Part shown: positions 19,235 to 28,764 of the stretch, in pieces
How positions within the stretch are numbered: position 1 is the stretch's first letter
How the letters are laid out: each line of letters begins with the position of its first letter
Assembly (NCBI RefSeq): GCF_016773205.1
Contig: NZ_JAETWB010000017.1
Location: forward strand, 39,946-103,945
Length of the DNA stretch: 64,000 bases
Reading direction: 5' to 3'
Source of the DNA: Belnapia arida
GTDB taxonomy: Bacteria > Pseudomonadota > Alphaproteobacteria > Acetobacterales > Acetobacteraceae
The notes under the pieces: generated by a model
The model's input: only the letters and a program-made list of their open reading frames with translations
Told to the model about the DNA's origin: nothing
Database searches by the model: none
Position numbers and translations under genes: made by a program

Positions 19235-19985
19235 CGCCATTCCACGTCGCAGGCAAGCATGTACCCGGCACCGCGAAGGGTTTTGATCACCCCGGCCGCC
19301 TCGTCCTGTCGACCGCCGAGCTTGCCGCGCAGGCGGCTGACCTGGGCGTCGACCGAACGGCCAAGTCCACCGAAGGCGCGCCCGCGCGCCAGGTCGAGCA
19401 GCTGGTCACGGGAGAGCACGCGCTGCGGCCGCTCGACGAAGGCGAGCAGCAGGTCGTACTCGCCGCTGGTCAATTCGACCCGTCCACCGCCCGGCGAGGT
19501 GAGCTCGCGCCGCCGCGTGTCGAGCGTCCAGCCGCCGAAGGCGGCGCGGTCCCGAGCGCCGGTCTCGGTGGACGCCCAGTCGCCATCCCGGCGCCGCAGC
19601 ACGGCGCGGATGCGGGCGACGAGCTCGCGCGGGTCGGGCGGTTTTACGACGTAGTCGTCGGCGCCGAGCTCGAGTCCCACGACGCGGTCGGGCGCCTCGC
19701 CGAGTGCGGTCAGCAGGATGATCGGAAGCCGCCCCGCGCCCGGATGTCGCGGCAGAGCTCGAAACCCGAGCGGCCGGGAAGCATGACGTCCAAGAGGACC
19801 AGGTCCACACCGGCCACATCCGCCAGCACCTCGGCCATCTCGACGCCGTTGCGCGCGCCGGTCGCCCGGAAGCCACTCCGGCGCAACAGGGACAGCAGCA
19901 GCGGCCGCAGCTCCCCGTCGTCCTCGACGACAAGGATGTGGCGGCCCTCTCCCGAGAGGACCGGCGCCGGGTCGGCCGTGGTCAT
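19231..19985 (-). pseudogene. OmpR-family response regulator of the Czc operon with a frameshift
   Basis: The N-terminal receiver runs from MTTADPAP through ILVVEDDGELRPLL and LVLLDVMLPGRSG (phospho-acceptor Asp) to CRDIRA. The frame then ends at a TGA near 19722. The missing part continues in another frame from about 19733: RLPIILLTALGEAPDRV, then GADDYVVKP with the conserved Lys, and the winged-helix DNA-binding domain up to 19231. A single missing base around 19733 explains the break; with it restored the protein would be 251 residues, normal for the family. It is either inactive or a sequencing error. The stop overlaps the kinase start. Confidence 0.8.
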
Positions 19986-20001
19986 GCCCGCGTCCCCTCG
20001 C

Positions 20002-23000
20002 TTATCTGGCCGGGGCGGGACGGCCCGCCCGCGCGGCGACCTCGGGTTCCGGCACGGGCCGTAGCCCCGCATCCTCCGGCGGCGCATCGGCGCTGCCGAA
20101 CCGGGCGTAGAGGGCGGGGAGCACCATCAGGGTGAGCAAGGTCGCGGTAATCAGGCCACCGATGACCACCGTGGCGATCGGCTTCTGGACCTCGGCGCCC
20201 GCCCCGGTGGCAATCGCCATCGGCACGAAGCCGAGCGAGGCGACGAGCGCGGTCATCGCCACCGGCCGCAGCCGGTCCATCGCCCCCTGCCGGATGGCCT
20301 CGTCCCGGCCCAGCCCCTCGCCGCGCAGCTGCTTGATGTGGTTCAGCATGACCAGGCCATTCAGCACCGCCACGCCCGAGAGCGCGATGAAGCCGACCGC
20401 CGCTGAGACCGACAGCGGCATGCCACGCAACCAGAGCAAGGCGATGCCGCCGGTCAGCGCCAGGGGCACCGCGCTGAACACCAGCAGGGCGTCGCGCGGC
20501 GATCCGAGCGCCGTGTAGAGCAGCAGGAAAACCAGGAAGAAGACCCCGGGCACCACCACCATCAGCCGGGTGCGCGCCGCATCCAGGTTCTCGAACTGCC
20601 CGCCCCAGGTGACGAAGTAGCCGGGCGGCGGCCGGACCTCACGCTCCACCCGCGCCTGCGCCTCGGCCACCACGGAGGCGATGTCGCGCCCGCGGACGTT
20701 GGCGGTGACCACGACGCGGCGCCTGCCGTTCTCGCGGCTGACCTGGTTCGGACCCTCGGTCAGGCGGAAGGAGGCGAGGCTGCGGAGCGGCACCGTGGCG
20801 GCACCACCCGCGCGGGTCTCCCCGGGCAGGGCCACCGGCAGGTTACGCAGGGCCTCGAAGTCGGCGCGCACCGCCTCCGGCACCCGGACGACAATGGCAA
20901 AGCGGCGGTCACCCTCGAAAACCCATCCCGCCTCCCGCCCGCCGATGGCTGTGCCGATGACCTCCTGCACCGCGCTCAGGCTGAGCCCGCGCCGCGCGAT
21001 CTCGCCCTTGTCAACGGTGATCTCGAGGAAGGGCAGCCCGGTCGCCTGCTCAACCCGAACGTCCTCGGCGCCCGCCACGCCGCGCAGGATGCCCGCGACT
21101 TGGTTGGCGGCCGCGAGCATCGGCCCGAACTCTTCGCCGAAAACCTTTACGGCGAGGTCGCCGCGTGTGCCCGCCAGCAGCTCGTTGAAACGCATCTGAA
21201 TGGGCTGGGTGAATTCGTAGTTGTTGCCGGGCAGTTGTCCCACGGCCTCCTCGATACGCCGCACCAGCTCCTCCTTGGGCAGTGTCGGGTCGGGCCACTG
21301 GTCGCGCGGCTTCAGGATGATGAAGGCGTCCGAGACGTTGACCGGCATCGGGTCGGCCGCCACCTCCGCCGTGCCGGTTCTCGAGAAAACCACTGCGGCT
21401 TCGGGAAAGCGGGAGACCGCGTCCTCGACCCGGAGCTGCATCGCCTGCGACTGGGTCAGGGAGGTCGAGGGGATGCGCAGCGCGTGCATGGCGATGTTGC
21501 CCTCGTCGAGCTGCGGGATGAACTCCGAGCCGAGCCGGGCGCCGAGAAGAAGCGAGCCGACGAAGAGCAGCGCCGAGGCGCCGATGACCGGCAACGGGCG
21601 CCGCAGGGCCAAACGCAAGGTCGGGGCGTAGGCGCGCTTGAGGGCCAGCACCAGCCAGTTGTCCTTCTCCTGCACCTTGCCGGTCACGACCAGCGCCACC
21701 ATTGCGGGGACGAAGGTCAGCGAGAGGACGAAGGCTACCGCCAGCGCGATGATGACGGTCAACGCCATGGGCGCGAACATCTTGCCCTCGACGCCCTGAA
21801 AGGTGAGCAGCGGCACGTAAACCAGGATGATGATTCCTTGGCCGAACACCGATGGCCGGATCATCTCCCGGGCCGAGGCGGCCACCGTCCGGAGGCGCTC
21901 CTCCAGGGAAAGGGCGCGCCCGAGCGCGTGCTGCCGCCCCGCCAGGTGGCGCAGGCTGTTCTCGGCGATGATGACGGCGCCGTCCACGATGAGGCCAAAG
22001 TCGAGCGCGCCGAGGCTCATCAGGTTGGCGCTGATGCCGCCCTCCAGCATGCCGGTCGCGGTCAACAGCATGGTCACGGGGATGACGAGCGCGGTGACCA
22101 CCGCCGCCCGCAGGTTGCCGAGCAGCAGGAACAGCACGACCACGACCAGCAGCGCGCCCTCGGCGAGGTTCTTGGCCACCGTGTGTATAGTGGCGTCGAC
22201 TAGCTCAGTGCGGTTGAGAACGGTGCGCAGCTGGACGCCGGGCGGCAGGCTGCGGGCAATCTCCTTCACCTTGGCATCCACCGCCGCGGCGACCGTGCGG
22301 CTGTTCTCACCGATCAGCATCAGCGCGGTGCCGACCACCGCCTCCTTCCCGTCCGCGCTGGCGCTGCCGGTCCGCAACTCCCGCCCGACCTCGACCCGGG
22401 CGATGTCGCGCACCCGCAGCGGCACACCCTCGCGGGTCGCCACCACCACGTTGCCGATGTCGTCCAGGGTCTCCAGACGTCCGCCCGAGCGGACGACGTA
22501 GCCCTCGCCGCCACGCTCGAGGTAGCCTGCGCCGCGGCTGGCGTTGTTGCGCTCGAGTGCCTCCGCCACGTCGGCGAAGGACAGGCCGAGTCCGATCAGC
22601 CGGGCCGGGTCGGGCTGGACGTGGTACTGCTTCACGAACCCGCCGATGGCGTCCACACCCGCCACGCCCGGCACGTTCCGGAGCTGCGGCCGGATGACCC
22701 AGTCCTGCAGGGTGCGAAGGTAGGCCGTTCGCTCTAGCTCCGTGGCGAGGCGCTGTCCTTCGGGAGTCAGATAGCTCCCGTCCGCCTGCCAACCCGGTCT
22801 GCCGTCGCGTACGGTGTCGCCCTCTTTCCGGGGCGCCCAGTCCACGGTCCACATGTAGACCTCACCGAGGCCGGTCGAGATCGGGCCCATGCGCGGCTCG
22901 GCGCCGGGCGGCAGCAGCTCACGCGCTTCGGTCAGCCGCTCCAGCACCTGCTGGCGCGCGTAGTAGATGTCCACGTCGTCGCGGAAGATGGCGACGACCT

Positions 23001-23274
23001 GGCTGAAGCCGTTCCGCGAGAGCGAGCGCGTGGACTGCAGCCCGCGGATGCCCGCCAGTGCGGTCTCGACCGGGAATGTGACCTGTTTCTCGACCTCATA
23101 GGGCGAGAGGGCGGGCGCCAGGGTGTTGATCTGCACTTGGTTGTTGGTGATGTCCGGCACCGCGTCGATGGGCAGCGACTGCAGCGAACGTAGGCCGAAT
23201 GCCGCGGCGGCAGCCACCAGCAGGACAACGAGCCAGCGCTGGTGGACCGAGAAGTCGAGGATGCGTGCGATCAT
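20002..23274 (-). CDS. czcA: CzcA-type heavy-metal RND efflux pump
   Basis: A 1090-residue inner-membrane RND transporter of full length. The signature DFGLIVDGAVIIAEN in the fourth membrane helix is the pattern of the Zn/Co/Cd/Ni-exporting HME-RND pumps and differs from Cu/Ag pumps. The N-terminus has the usual QRWLVVLLVAAAAAFGLRSL helix and IDAVPDITNNQVQ. It forms a tripartite pump with the adaptor and outer-membrane channel encoded just upstream. It starts 11 bases after the czcB stop. The C-terminal Pro/Ala/Glu tail is a normal cytoplasmic extension. Confidence 0.95.
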   Translation of the reverse strand: MIARILDFSVHQRWLVVLLVAAAAAFGLRSLQSLPIDAVPDITNNQVQINTLAPALSPYEVEKQVTFPVETALAGIRGLQSTRSLSRNGFSQVVAIFRDDVDIYYARQQVLERLTEARELLPPGAEPRMGPISTGLGEVYMWTVDWAPRKEGDTVRDGRPGWQADGSYLTPEGQRLATELERTAYLRTLQDWVIRPQLRNVPGVAGVDAIGGFVKQYHVQPDPARLIGLGLSFADVAEALERNNASRGAGYLERGGEGYVVRSGGRLETLDDIGNVVVATREGVPLRVRDIARVEVGRELRTGSASADGKEAVVGTALMLIGENSRTVAAAVDAKVKEIARSLPPGVQLRTVLNRTELVDATIHTVAKNLAEGALLVVVVLFLLLGNLRAAVVTALVIPVTMLLTATGMLEGGISANLMSLGALDFGLIVDGAVIIAENSLRHLAGRQHALGRALSLEERLRTVAASAREMIRPSVFGQGIIILVYVPLLTFQGVEGKMFAPMALTVIIALAVAFVLSLTFVPAMVALVVTGKVQEKDNWLVLALKRAYAPTLRLALRRPLPVIGASALLFVGSLLLGARLGSEFIPQLDEGNIAMHALRIPSTSLTQSQAMQLRVEDAVSRFPEAAVVFSRTGTAEVAADPMPVNVSDAFIILKPRDQWPDPTLPKEELVRRIEEAVGQLPGNNYEFTQPIQMRFNELLAGTRGDLAVKVFGEEFGPMLAAANQVAGILRGVAGAEDVRVEQATGLPFLEITVDKGEIARRGLSLSAVQEVIGTAIGGREAGWVFEGDRRFAIVVRVPEAVRADFEALRNLPVALPGETRAGGAATVPLRSLASFRLTEGPNQVSRENGRRRVVVTANVRGRDIASVVAEAQARVEREVRPPPGYFVTWGGQFENLDAARTRLMVVVPGVFFLVFLLLYTALGSPRDALLVFSAVPLALTGGIALLWLRGMPLSVSAAVGFIALSGVAVLNGLVMLNHIKQLRGEGLGRDEAIRQGAMDRLRPVAMTALVASLGFVPMAIATGAGAEVQKPIATVVIGGLITATLLTLMVLPALYARFGSADAPPEDAGLRPVPEPEVAARAGRPAPAR

Positions 23275-23285
23275 GTGCTGCAGCC

Positions 23286-24548
23286 CTAGTGCGAGTGCTC
23301 GGCTTCGGATTTCCCGAGTTCGGCCTTGAGGACGAAGGTGTTCGCGGCGGCGTAGCGCTCACCCGCATCGAGGCCGAAGACCACCTCGACGCCCTCTTGG
23401 TCCCCGCGGCCGAGCACCACCTCGCGCCTTTCGAAACCCTCGGGCGTGCGGACGAAGACGACGGTCTCGCCCTCGATCTCCTGAACCGCGCTGCGGGGCA
23501 CCAGCACATCGACACGCTGCTCCTCGCTGGCGACCTCGGCGGTGGCGAAGCCGCCGGGCCGGAAGGCGCCGTCCGGATTCGGCACCTCGACCACGGCGCG
23601 GGCCGAACGCGTCTCCGGGTCCAGCACTGGGCTGAGAAAGACGATACGGCCCTCGCCGCGCACCTCGCCCTCGCCTCGGATGCGGACCGGCATGCCCTCC
23701 TTCACGAAGGACAGGTCGCCCGGTGGCACCGCCATCTCCACCCAGACGGTTGACAGGTCGGCGAGCGTGTAGACCTCGGCTTCGGCCGATACCGCATCGC
23801 CGAGCATCTTGGGGCGGGCGGTGATCCGCCCCCCGATGGGCGCGTGAACCTCCTGGCGCCTGAGTGCCTCGATGGGCTGGCGCGGCAGAGCCTCGATCTC
23901 GGCCCCGCCGAGGCCGATGGCGGCCAGCTTCTGGCGGGCGAGGTCGAGGCGGATCTGCGCTTCCTGCCAGTCGGTCCGCGCCTTAAGGAAGTCCTGCTCG
24001 GCGGAGATCCGGCGTTGCCATAGTCGCTGCTCGCGCTCGAAGGTGACGCGGGCGAGTTCGGTGGTGCGCAGCGCGGCCAGGTACTCCCCTTTCGCGGTGG
24101 CGATCTCGGCACTCTCGACCACTGCCAGCACCTCGCCCGCCGCGACCGTGTCGCCAAGGCGCCGGTTCAGGGCGGTGACGATACCCGCCACCCGGGCGGG
24201 GACATGGGCCAGTCGTTCGGCGTTCGCGGCCACGGTCCCCGGCAGTGAAACCCGTCGCGCCACGGAGCCGGGGCCCGCCTCCGCCACCTCGATCTTGGCG
24301 CCCGCGATTTGCTGCTCCGTCATGCGGAGGGTGCCTTCGGGGGCCTCGTCGCCGTGTTCCTCCCCCGGACTGTGGGCGTGGCCCTTGCCTTCGGCATGCT
24401 CGGCGGCACGGGTTGGAGCTGCCATCTCAACCGCTGGAGCAAGGCCGAGACTGGACCGCAGCGTGGCGGGAACGCTGGGCAACAGCACGGCGCCGCCAAG
24501 GGCCACCACGATACCGGCGAGGAAGCCGAGGATGTACTTCATGGTCAC
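23286..24548 (-). CDS. czcB: CzcB-type periplasmic adaptor of the metal RND pump
   Basis: A 420-residue membrane-fusion protein. A single N-terminal membrane anchor (YILGFLAGIVVALGGAVLL) is followed by a His/Glu-rich stretch, AEGKGHAHSPGEEHGDEAPE, likely to bind metal, and then the barrel-sandwich, alpha-hairpin and beta-barrel domains. The extreme C-terminus is also His-ended (EAEHSH). It links CzcA to the outer-membrane channel. Its ATG overlaps the czcC stop (ATGA), indicating coupled translation; a second Met two codons later is also possible as start. Confidence 0.93.
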   Translation of the reverse strand: MTMKYILGFLAGIVVALGGAVLLPSVPATLRSSLGLAPAVEMAAPTRAAEHAEGKGHAHSPGEEHGDEAPEGTLRMTEQQIAGAKIEVAEAGPGSVARRVSLPGTVAANAERLAHVPARVAGIVTALNRRLGDTVAAGEVLAVVESAEIATAKGEYLAALRTTELARVTFEREQRLWQRRISAEQDFLKARTDWQEAQIRLDLARQKLAAIGLGGAEIEALPRQPIEALRRQEVHAPIGGRITARPKMLGDAVSAEAEVYTLADLSTVWVEMAVPPGDLSFVKEGMPVRIRGEGEVRGEGRIVFLSPVLDPETRSARAVVEVPNPDGAFRPGGFATAEVASEEQRVDVLVPRSAVQEIEGETVVFVRTPEGFERREVVLGRGDQEGVEVVFGLDAGERYAAANTFVLKAELGKSEAEHSH

Positions 24549-25921
24549 TGCCTCGCTGAAGGATCAGGAGCCGAAACGGGGACGGTCGCGCGGCCGCGCA
24601 GCCGGGCGATGTCGGCGCGGACCTGCTGCACCTCGAGCAGGGCGGCGTTGAGTTGCTCGCGGGCGTCGGACAGGGCGCGCTGGGCGTCGAGCACCTCGAG
24701 CAGCGAGAACTTGCCCCCAGCGTACCCTTCCCGGGCCGAGGCGGCGGCCTCCCCGGCGGCTGGCAGGACGACACGGCGGAGCGAGTCCGCAGCGCGCCAC
24801 GCCTGGTCCAAGCGCCGCTCAGCGTTGGCCAGGGATGCGTCGAGGTAAAGCCGACCGCGCTCGGCCTCCGCCTCAGCCCGGTTCAACTCGGCACCGGCCC
24901 GGAGGATGTTGCCCTGGTTCCTGTCGAAGATGGGCAACGGCACGCTGAGGCCGAGCACGAAGGCGGTGTCCCCGCTCGCTTCCCGGAACCGCCGGACGCC
25001 ACCACCCACGGCGACGTCCGGGATGGCGTTGCGGCGCTGCAGGTCCAACTCGGCGCGACGCTGGTCGATGAGCGCGTCCAGCCGGGTGCGGTCGAGTTGC
25101 CCCGGCGGCAAGGCCGCCGCCCGGGCAGGCTCGGGGCGCGGGCCGAGGTCGTCGAACCACGCTGCCCGGGCGGGCATGACGTCGACCCCCAACGTCGCCA
25201 GAAGCACCGAGAGGGCGCGAAGTGCCGACCCCGCCTCCCGTTGCGAGCGCTCGGCGAAGACCGCGGCGGTCTCCCGCGCGACCTCGGCGCGGCGCTGCTG
25301 CGGGAACGCCTCGCGCCCGGCCTCGACCCTGGCGCGGGTCGCGCGCAGCACCTCGTCGGCCAGGCGCACCCGCTCGCGGGCGATCTCCACCGCTCGGCCA
25401 GACGCCACCGCCTCGGCCAAGGCCCGGACCACCTCGCGCGCCAAGTCCAGGCGCACGGCCTCGACATCGAGGCTGGTCAGCGCCACGGCGCGGTCCGCGG
25501 CCGTCATGCGCGCCTGCCGCTTGCCACCGGTCTCGATGCGCTGGGACAGGCTGTAGGTGGTCTCGAGGGAACGGATGCCGCCGTAGGATCCGCTGCCGCC
25601 GATGTTCTCGGCGTTGAAGGAGAAGTCTGGGTTCGGGCGCAGCCCGGCTGTCACCCGGTCACCCTGCGCCGCCTGCCTTCCGGCCTCCGCGCTGCGCAGG
25701 ATGGGCGCGCGCGCCAGGGCGAGCGCGACCGCCTGCTCGGGCGAAGTCACCAGGAGCGCGGTTCCCGCTTCAGTGGGAGGCGACGCCACCCGGGCAGGGG
25801 CCGCCTGCGCCACCCGGTGGCGTGCCGGAGGGTCGGCCGCGTCGGACGGAGTGGCGGTCGTGGCGAGGATCGCCGCGCCCACCAAGGCGAGCAGAAATCG
25901 GCAACGGAGATGAATCGGCAT
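24545..25921 (-). CDS. czcC: CzcC-type outer-membrane channel (TolC family)
   Basis: A 458-residue TolC-like protein with an N-terminal signal peptide (FLLALVGAAILATTATPSDA). It contains two outer-membrane efflux protein repeats: long coiled-coil helices rich in Ala, Glu and Arg, with typical ERVRLADEVLRATRARVEAG segments and a GYAGGKFSLLEVLDAQR motif. It provides the exit duct of the CzcCBA pump and is the first of the three pump genes. Two small genes on the same strand lie upstream and may belong to the same transcript. Confidence 0.92.
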   Translation of the reverse strand: MPIHLRCRFLLALVGAAILATTATPSDAADPPARHRVAQAAPARVASPPTEAGTALLVTSPEQAVALALARAPILRSAEAGRQAAQGDRVTAGLRPNPDFSFNAENIGGSGSYGGIRSLETTYSLSQRIETGGKRQARMTAADRAVALTSLDVEAVRLDLAREVVRALAEAVASGRAVEIARERVRLADEVLRATRARVEAGREAFPQQRRAEVARETAAVFAERSQREAGSALRALSVLLATLGVDVMPARAAWFDDLGPRPEPARAAALPPGQLDRTRLDALIDQRRAELDLQRRNAIPDVAVGGGVRRFREASGDTAFVLGLSVPLPIFDRNQGNILRAGAELNRAEAEAERGRLYLDASLANAERRLDQAWRAADSLRRVVLPAAGEAAASAREGYAGGKFSLLEVLDAQRALSDAREQLNAALLEVQQVRADIARLRGRATVPVSAPDPSARQ

Positions 25922-26004
25922 GGCACCCGGGACTGACTGAATACGAGGCGTGCCGCCGTCCCCGGTCTGTCCAGGGCACGGTGGCTATGACGGCTCTGCT
26001 TCGG

Positions 26005-26373
26005 TCAGGCCCGCGGTGGGCGTGCTGGCGGGGGCGCCTCAAGCGAGGCGTGGGCGCGTGTCGTGTAAGCCGGGTGGCCCACGATGATGAAGGCGATGGG
26101 TGCGACGGCCAGCGGTGGTGCCAGGCGGTCCGCCAACTGGCAGGCGCAGTGGGCGCCCGAGTGAAGGATGCCGTGCGGGCGCGACGGCGTGTCCAGACCA
26201 CCGTCCTGGTCCGCGGCGGTCGACGCGGCCACCGTCACCGGTTCGGCGCCGGAGGGAACGGCGTCGGCGGCGGATGGCACCAGCAGGGAGGCGAGCAGGA
26301 AGGCGACGGCGAGAAGGCGGGCGATGACCGCCCACCCCTTCACCAGCCTCATCCTGCTTGTGCCCAGGTTCAT
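26005..26373 (-). CDS. Small exported Cys/His protein upstream of czcC (DUF2946-like)
   Basis: A 122-residue protein with an N-terminal signal or anchor (VIARLLAVAFLLASLLVPSA), then a HSGAHCACQ motif (residues 71-79) and a second hydrophobic stretch. A start seven codons later (MRLVKGW) is equally possible. Proteins of this size with a conserved His/Cys cluster commonly sit at the head of Czc and Cus operons and may bind the exported metal in the periplasm; the family name is a suggestion only. It lies 84 bases before czcC and 13 bases after the preceding gene. Confidence 0.55.
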   Translation of the reverse strand: MNLGTSRMRLVKGWAVIARLLAVAFLLASLLVPSAADAVPSGAEPVTVAASTAADQDGGLDTPSRPHGILHSGAHCACQLADRLAPPLAVAPIAFIIVGHPAYTTRAHASLEAPPPARPPRA

Positions 26374-26385
26374 GGTCGGCCCGCC

Positions 26386-26784
26386 TCAGCGCACCGGGTC
26401 GAGGTTGAAGCGGCCGGTTCCGAGGTCGCCGCCGGGGCCGCGCAGGGTCACTGTCGCCCGGAACTTGCCGTCGAAGGGGAAGTCCACCGGCGCCACCATT
26501 CGGTTGGCACCCGCCGGGCGGAACTCGAGCGTACGGCGCTCATTGCCACGGGCCAGCACTACGGCGGACGCGCTATAGGAGGCCGCGTCCACAGGCTGGT
26601 CCCGCTCGTCCCGGACCAATAGGGTGGCCTCGGCACCACGAACAGTCAGCTCGACCTCGTGGCGGCCGATCTTTACCTCGTTCCCGCTGTGCGCGTGCCC
26701 GTGTCCAGAGCCCTGGGCGCGCGCACCCGCGGCCCAAACCAGGATCGGCGCTAAGCCGCCAGCGAGCAACAACCTGCGGTCCAA
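26386..26784 (-). CDS. Small periplasmic protein with His motif, head of the Czc region
   Basis: A protein of about 132 residues. I choose the TTG at 26784 because GGAGG lies nine bases before it; the longer frame to 26841 has no such site. A signal peptide (LLLAGGLAPILVWAAGARAQ) leads to GHGHAHSGNEVKIGRHE, rich in His, and then a single beta-sandwich-like domain with DRELTV-style strands. It is probably a periplasmic metal-binding accessory to the pump encoded downstream. No known family recognised. Confidence 0.6.
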   Translation of the reverse strand: MDRRLLLAGGLAPILVWAAGARAQGSGHGHAHSGNEVKIGRHEVELTVRGAEATLLVRDERDQPVDAASYSASAVVLARGNERRTLEFRPAGANRMVAPVDFPFDGKFRATVTLRGPGGDLGTGRFNLDPVR

Positions 26785-26941
26785 GCCGACTGACCTCCAC
26801 CAACGTGACCAAATGGTAAGGTAGAGGGTGCCCGCCTTCAAGTGGCGCCGGTGTCATGCCAAGGGGGCGCCAACTGCCCGAACGGACGGAGGCCCAGAGT
26901 GCCTGGCGGTCCGTCGACCGCCAAGCATCCCGGTTCAGTGG

Positions 26942-28510
26942 TCAGAGATACCAGTTCCCGGTGGCCTCGTAGTTGGCGAGGACCTGAGCCGCGAGGGCGT
27001 TCCAGTCCACCGGCTCCTGCGGCGCGACCGGCTCGTCAGTCCCGTCCTCGCCGACCTGGTCCAGCAGGTAAGCGCCGAGCTCGGCCTGGTCGGTGTAGTC
27101 ACGGCCGCTGCCCGCAACCCGGTTGCCGTCCGCGTCGAGGACGGCGTCCTTCTGATCAGCAAGGGCGGCCACACCCTCCGCACCGGCGCCGAAGGCGTAG
27201 AGCGGCACGAGTTGGTTCGAGTGGCTGTCGCCAAACCACTGATACTCGGGCACGCCGTCGCCGTCGCGGTCCTCCTGGACGCGCTGGTAGGGGATGGTCT
27301 CGCCCTCCGGCCCAAACAGCAGGTGGTCGTGGTCGGCGGTGACGATGAGCAGCGTGTCCTCGAACGTCGCCGCGCTCTCCTCCGAGTTGACCCAGTCGAT
27401 GGTTGACTTCACGGCGGCGTCGAAATCGACGTACTCCTCGATCATTCGGCCGAAGTTGTTGCCGTGCATCGCCCGGTCCACGCCGCCGCCTTCGATGGTG
27501 AGGTAGAAGCCGTCGTCATCGGTGCCGAGCTTGTTGAGCGCCGCCTGCGACAGTTCAGTCAACGTCGGCGAGCTCTCCAGGCGGGGAACGTCATACGGCT
27601 TCTCGTTCTCAGGGTCGCCGTCCGCGCGGTAGAAGTTGGTGCCGGTGAACGCCTGGGCGATCATCGCCAGCCGGTCGTCCGTCGGGTCGCCCGACCCAGC
27701 CGCCTGGATGTCGGCGCGGTCCTGCAGGAGCTCCCAGGAGGAGCCGTCGTCCGACCGGAAGGTGCCGTCCTTGAGGGCCGTCCAGACGTCCTCGCCGACC
27801 CAGTCGTAGCGGGCCTCGGCAACTGGCTGACCGTCGTCGTCGTAGTCCGGGTTGCCGGTGCCGCCGATGACGTCGAGGACACCGGCCTTGAACATCTCCT
27901 CAGCGATCTCGGTGCGATTGGACCGCGCGACGTTGTGCGCCCCGCCGCCCGCGGCGGGCGTCGCGTCGCTGAACTGGACGGTGGAGACCACGCCGGTCGC
28001 CTTGCCCTCGGCGTTGGCGGCCTCGGCCAGAGTGAGTAGCGGGTCACCGGCGCCGTCCACGTTGACCGCGTTGTTGTAGGTCTTCACCCCGGTCATCATC
28101 GAGGTCATCGTGTTCGCAGAATCCGGCGCCGTGCCCCGGTTCCAGTCGTATCCGTCGAAGCCGCGCGTGAAGCCGTCGGCGTTCTCCCCCTCGACGGGGG
28201 TGAAGTCGTAGTTCTGCTCCGGAGAGTAGACGGTCGCGGGGTTCTGGAGGAGACCGGCAGGGGCCGGGAGCGGCTCGCTGCGTGTGTCGAGCGGGTAAAC
28301 CGATTGCGCCACCTCGACGAACCCATCCCCGTCAATGGCAAGCTCGCCGACCGGACCGCCTCGTGCGTCCCCCAGGTACTGGCGGGTGGCCTCGAGCGTA
28401 TTGAAGCCACCGCCATCGGCAACCATGACGATGATGTTCTTGATCGGTCCCGAGCCGCTCGCGGCGTCGTCGCCCACTGGCTGGGATGTTCCGGATTCCA
28501 TGTCTGCCAT
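26942..28510 (-). CDS. Alkaline phosphatase with an unusual C-terminal tail
   Basis: A 522-residue enzyme; the ATG at 28510 follows a GGGGG site, whereas the longer frame would begin at ATT. Alkaline phosphatase features: metal ligand Asp in VMVADGGGFN, nucleophile region PDSANTMTSMMTG, VDRAMHGNN and TADHDH. Several D-D-D and DGDGDGVPE-like loops (RDGDGVPEYQW) may bind calcium. No N-terminal signal peptide is visible. The last 23 residues contain VDWNALAA and end EATGNWYL; nearly the same tail ends the unrelated CHRD protein at 47430, so it may be an export or anchoring signal. It would hydrolyse phosphate esters outside the cytoplasm. Confidence 0.88.
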   Translation of the reverse strand: MADMESGTSQPVGDDAASGSGPIKNIIVMVADGGGFNTLEATRQYLGDARGGPVGELAIDGDGFVEVAQSVYPLDTRSEPLPAPAGLLQNPATVYSPEQNYDFTPVEGENADGFTRGFDGYDWNRGTAPDSANTMTSMMTGVKTYNNAVNVDGAGDPLLTLAEAANAEGKATGVVSTVQFSDATPAAGGGAHNVARSNRTEIAEEMFKAGVLDVIGGTGNPDYDDDGQPVAEARYDWVGEDVWTALKDGTFRSDDGSSWELLQDRADIQAAGSGDPTDDRLAMIAQAFTGTNFYRADGDPENEKPYDVPRLESSPTLTELSQAALNKLGTDDDGFYLTIEGGGVDRAMHGNNFGRMIEEYVDFDAAVKSTIDWVNSEESAATFEDTLLIVTADHDHLLFGPEGETIPYQRVQEDRDGDGVPEYQWFGDSHSNQLVPLYAFGAGAEGVAALADQKDAVLDADGNRVAGSGRDYTDQAELGAYLLDQVGEDGTDEPVAPQEPVDWNALAAQVLANYEATGNWYL

Positions 28511-28764
28511 GTCTGCCCCCGTGCGGCTTGCCTGTGCCCGTGGCCGCTTGGATGACGACGGGCGCGGCAATGAAGCGGGAGCGATGAGGGGCGTCGATGG
28601 ATGTGAGGTTAAGTTCCTGTAGCGTTACCAAAGGGTCGGCAATGTCATTGCCAAGCAGGCAGCGCGCTTGCACCCGGGTTTGTAGGCGGCCGGTTACTCG
28701 CAATACATCTCTCTCAGCCGGAGAAGCGTCAGGCAGACGCCAGCCATGCCACCCCTCAGCGGCG

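Noticed and set aside
18257..19654. A 465-codon plus-strand frame across the Czc kinase and regulator
   Set aside because: Opposite a kinase with intact H, N and G boxes; no domain in the translation.
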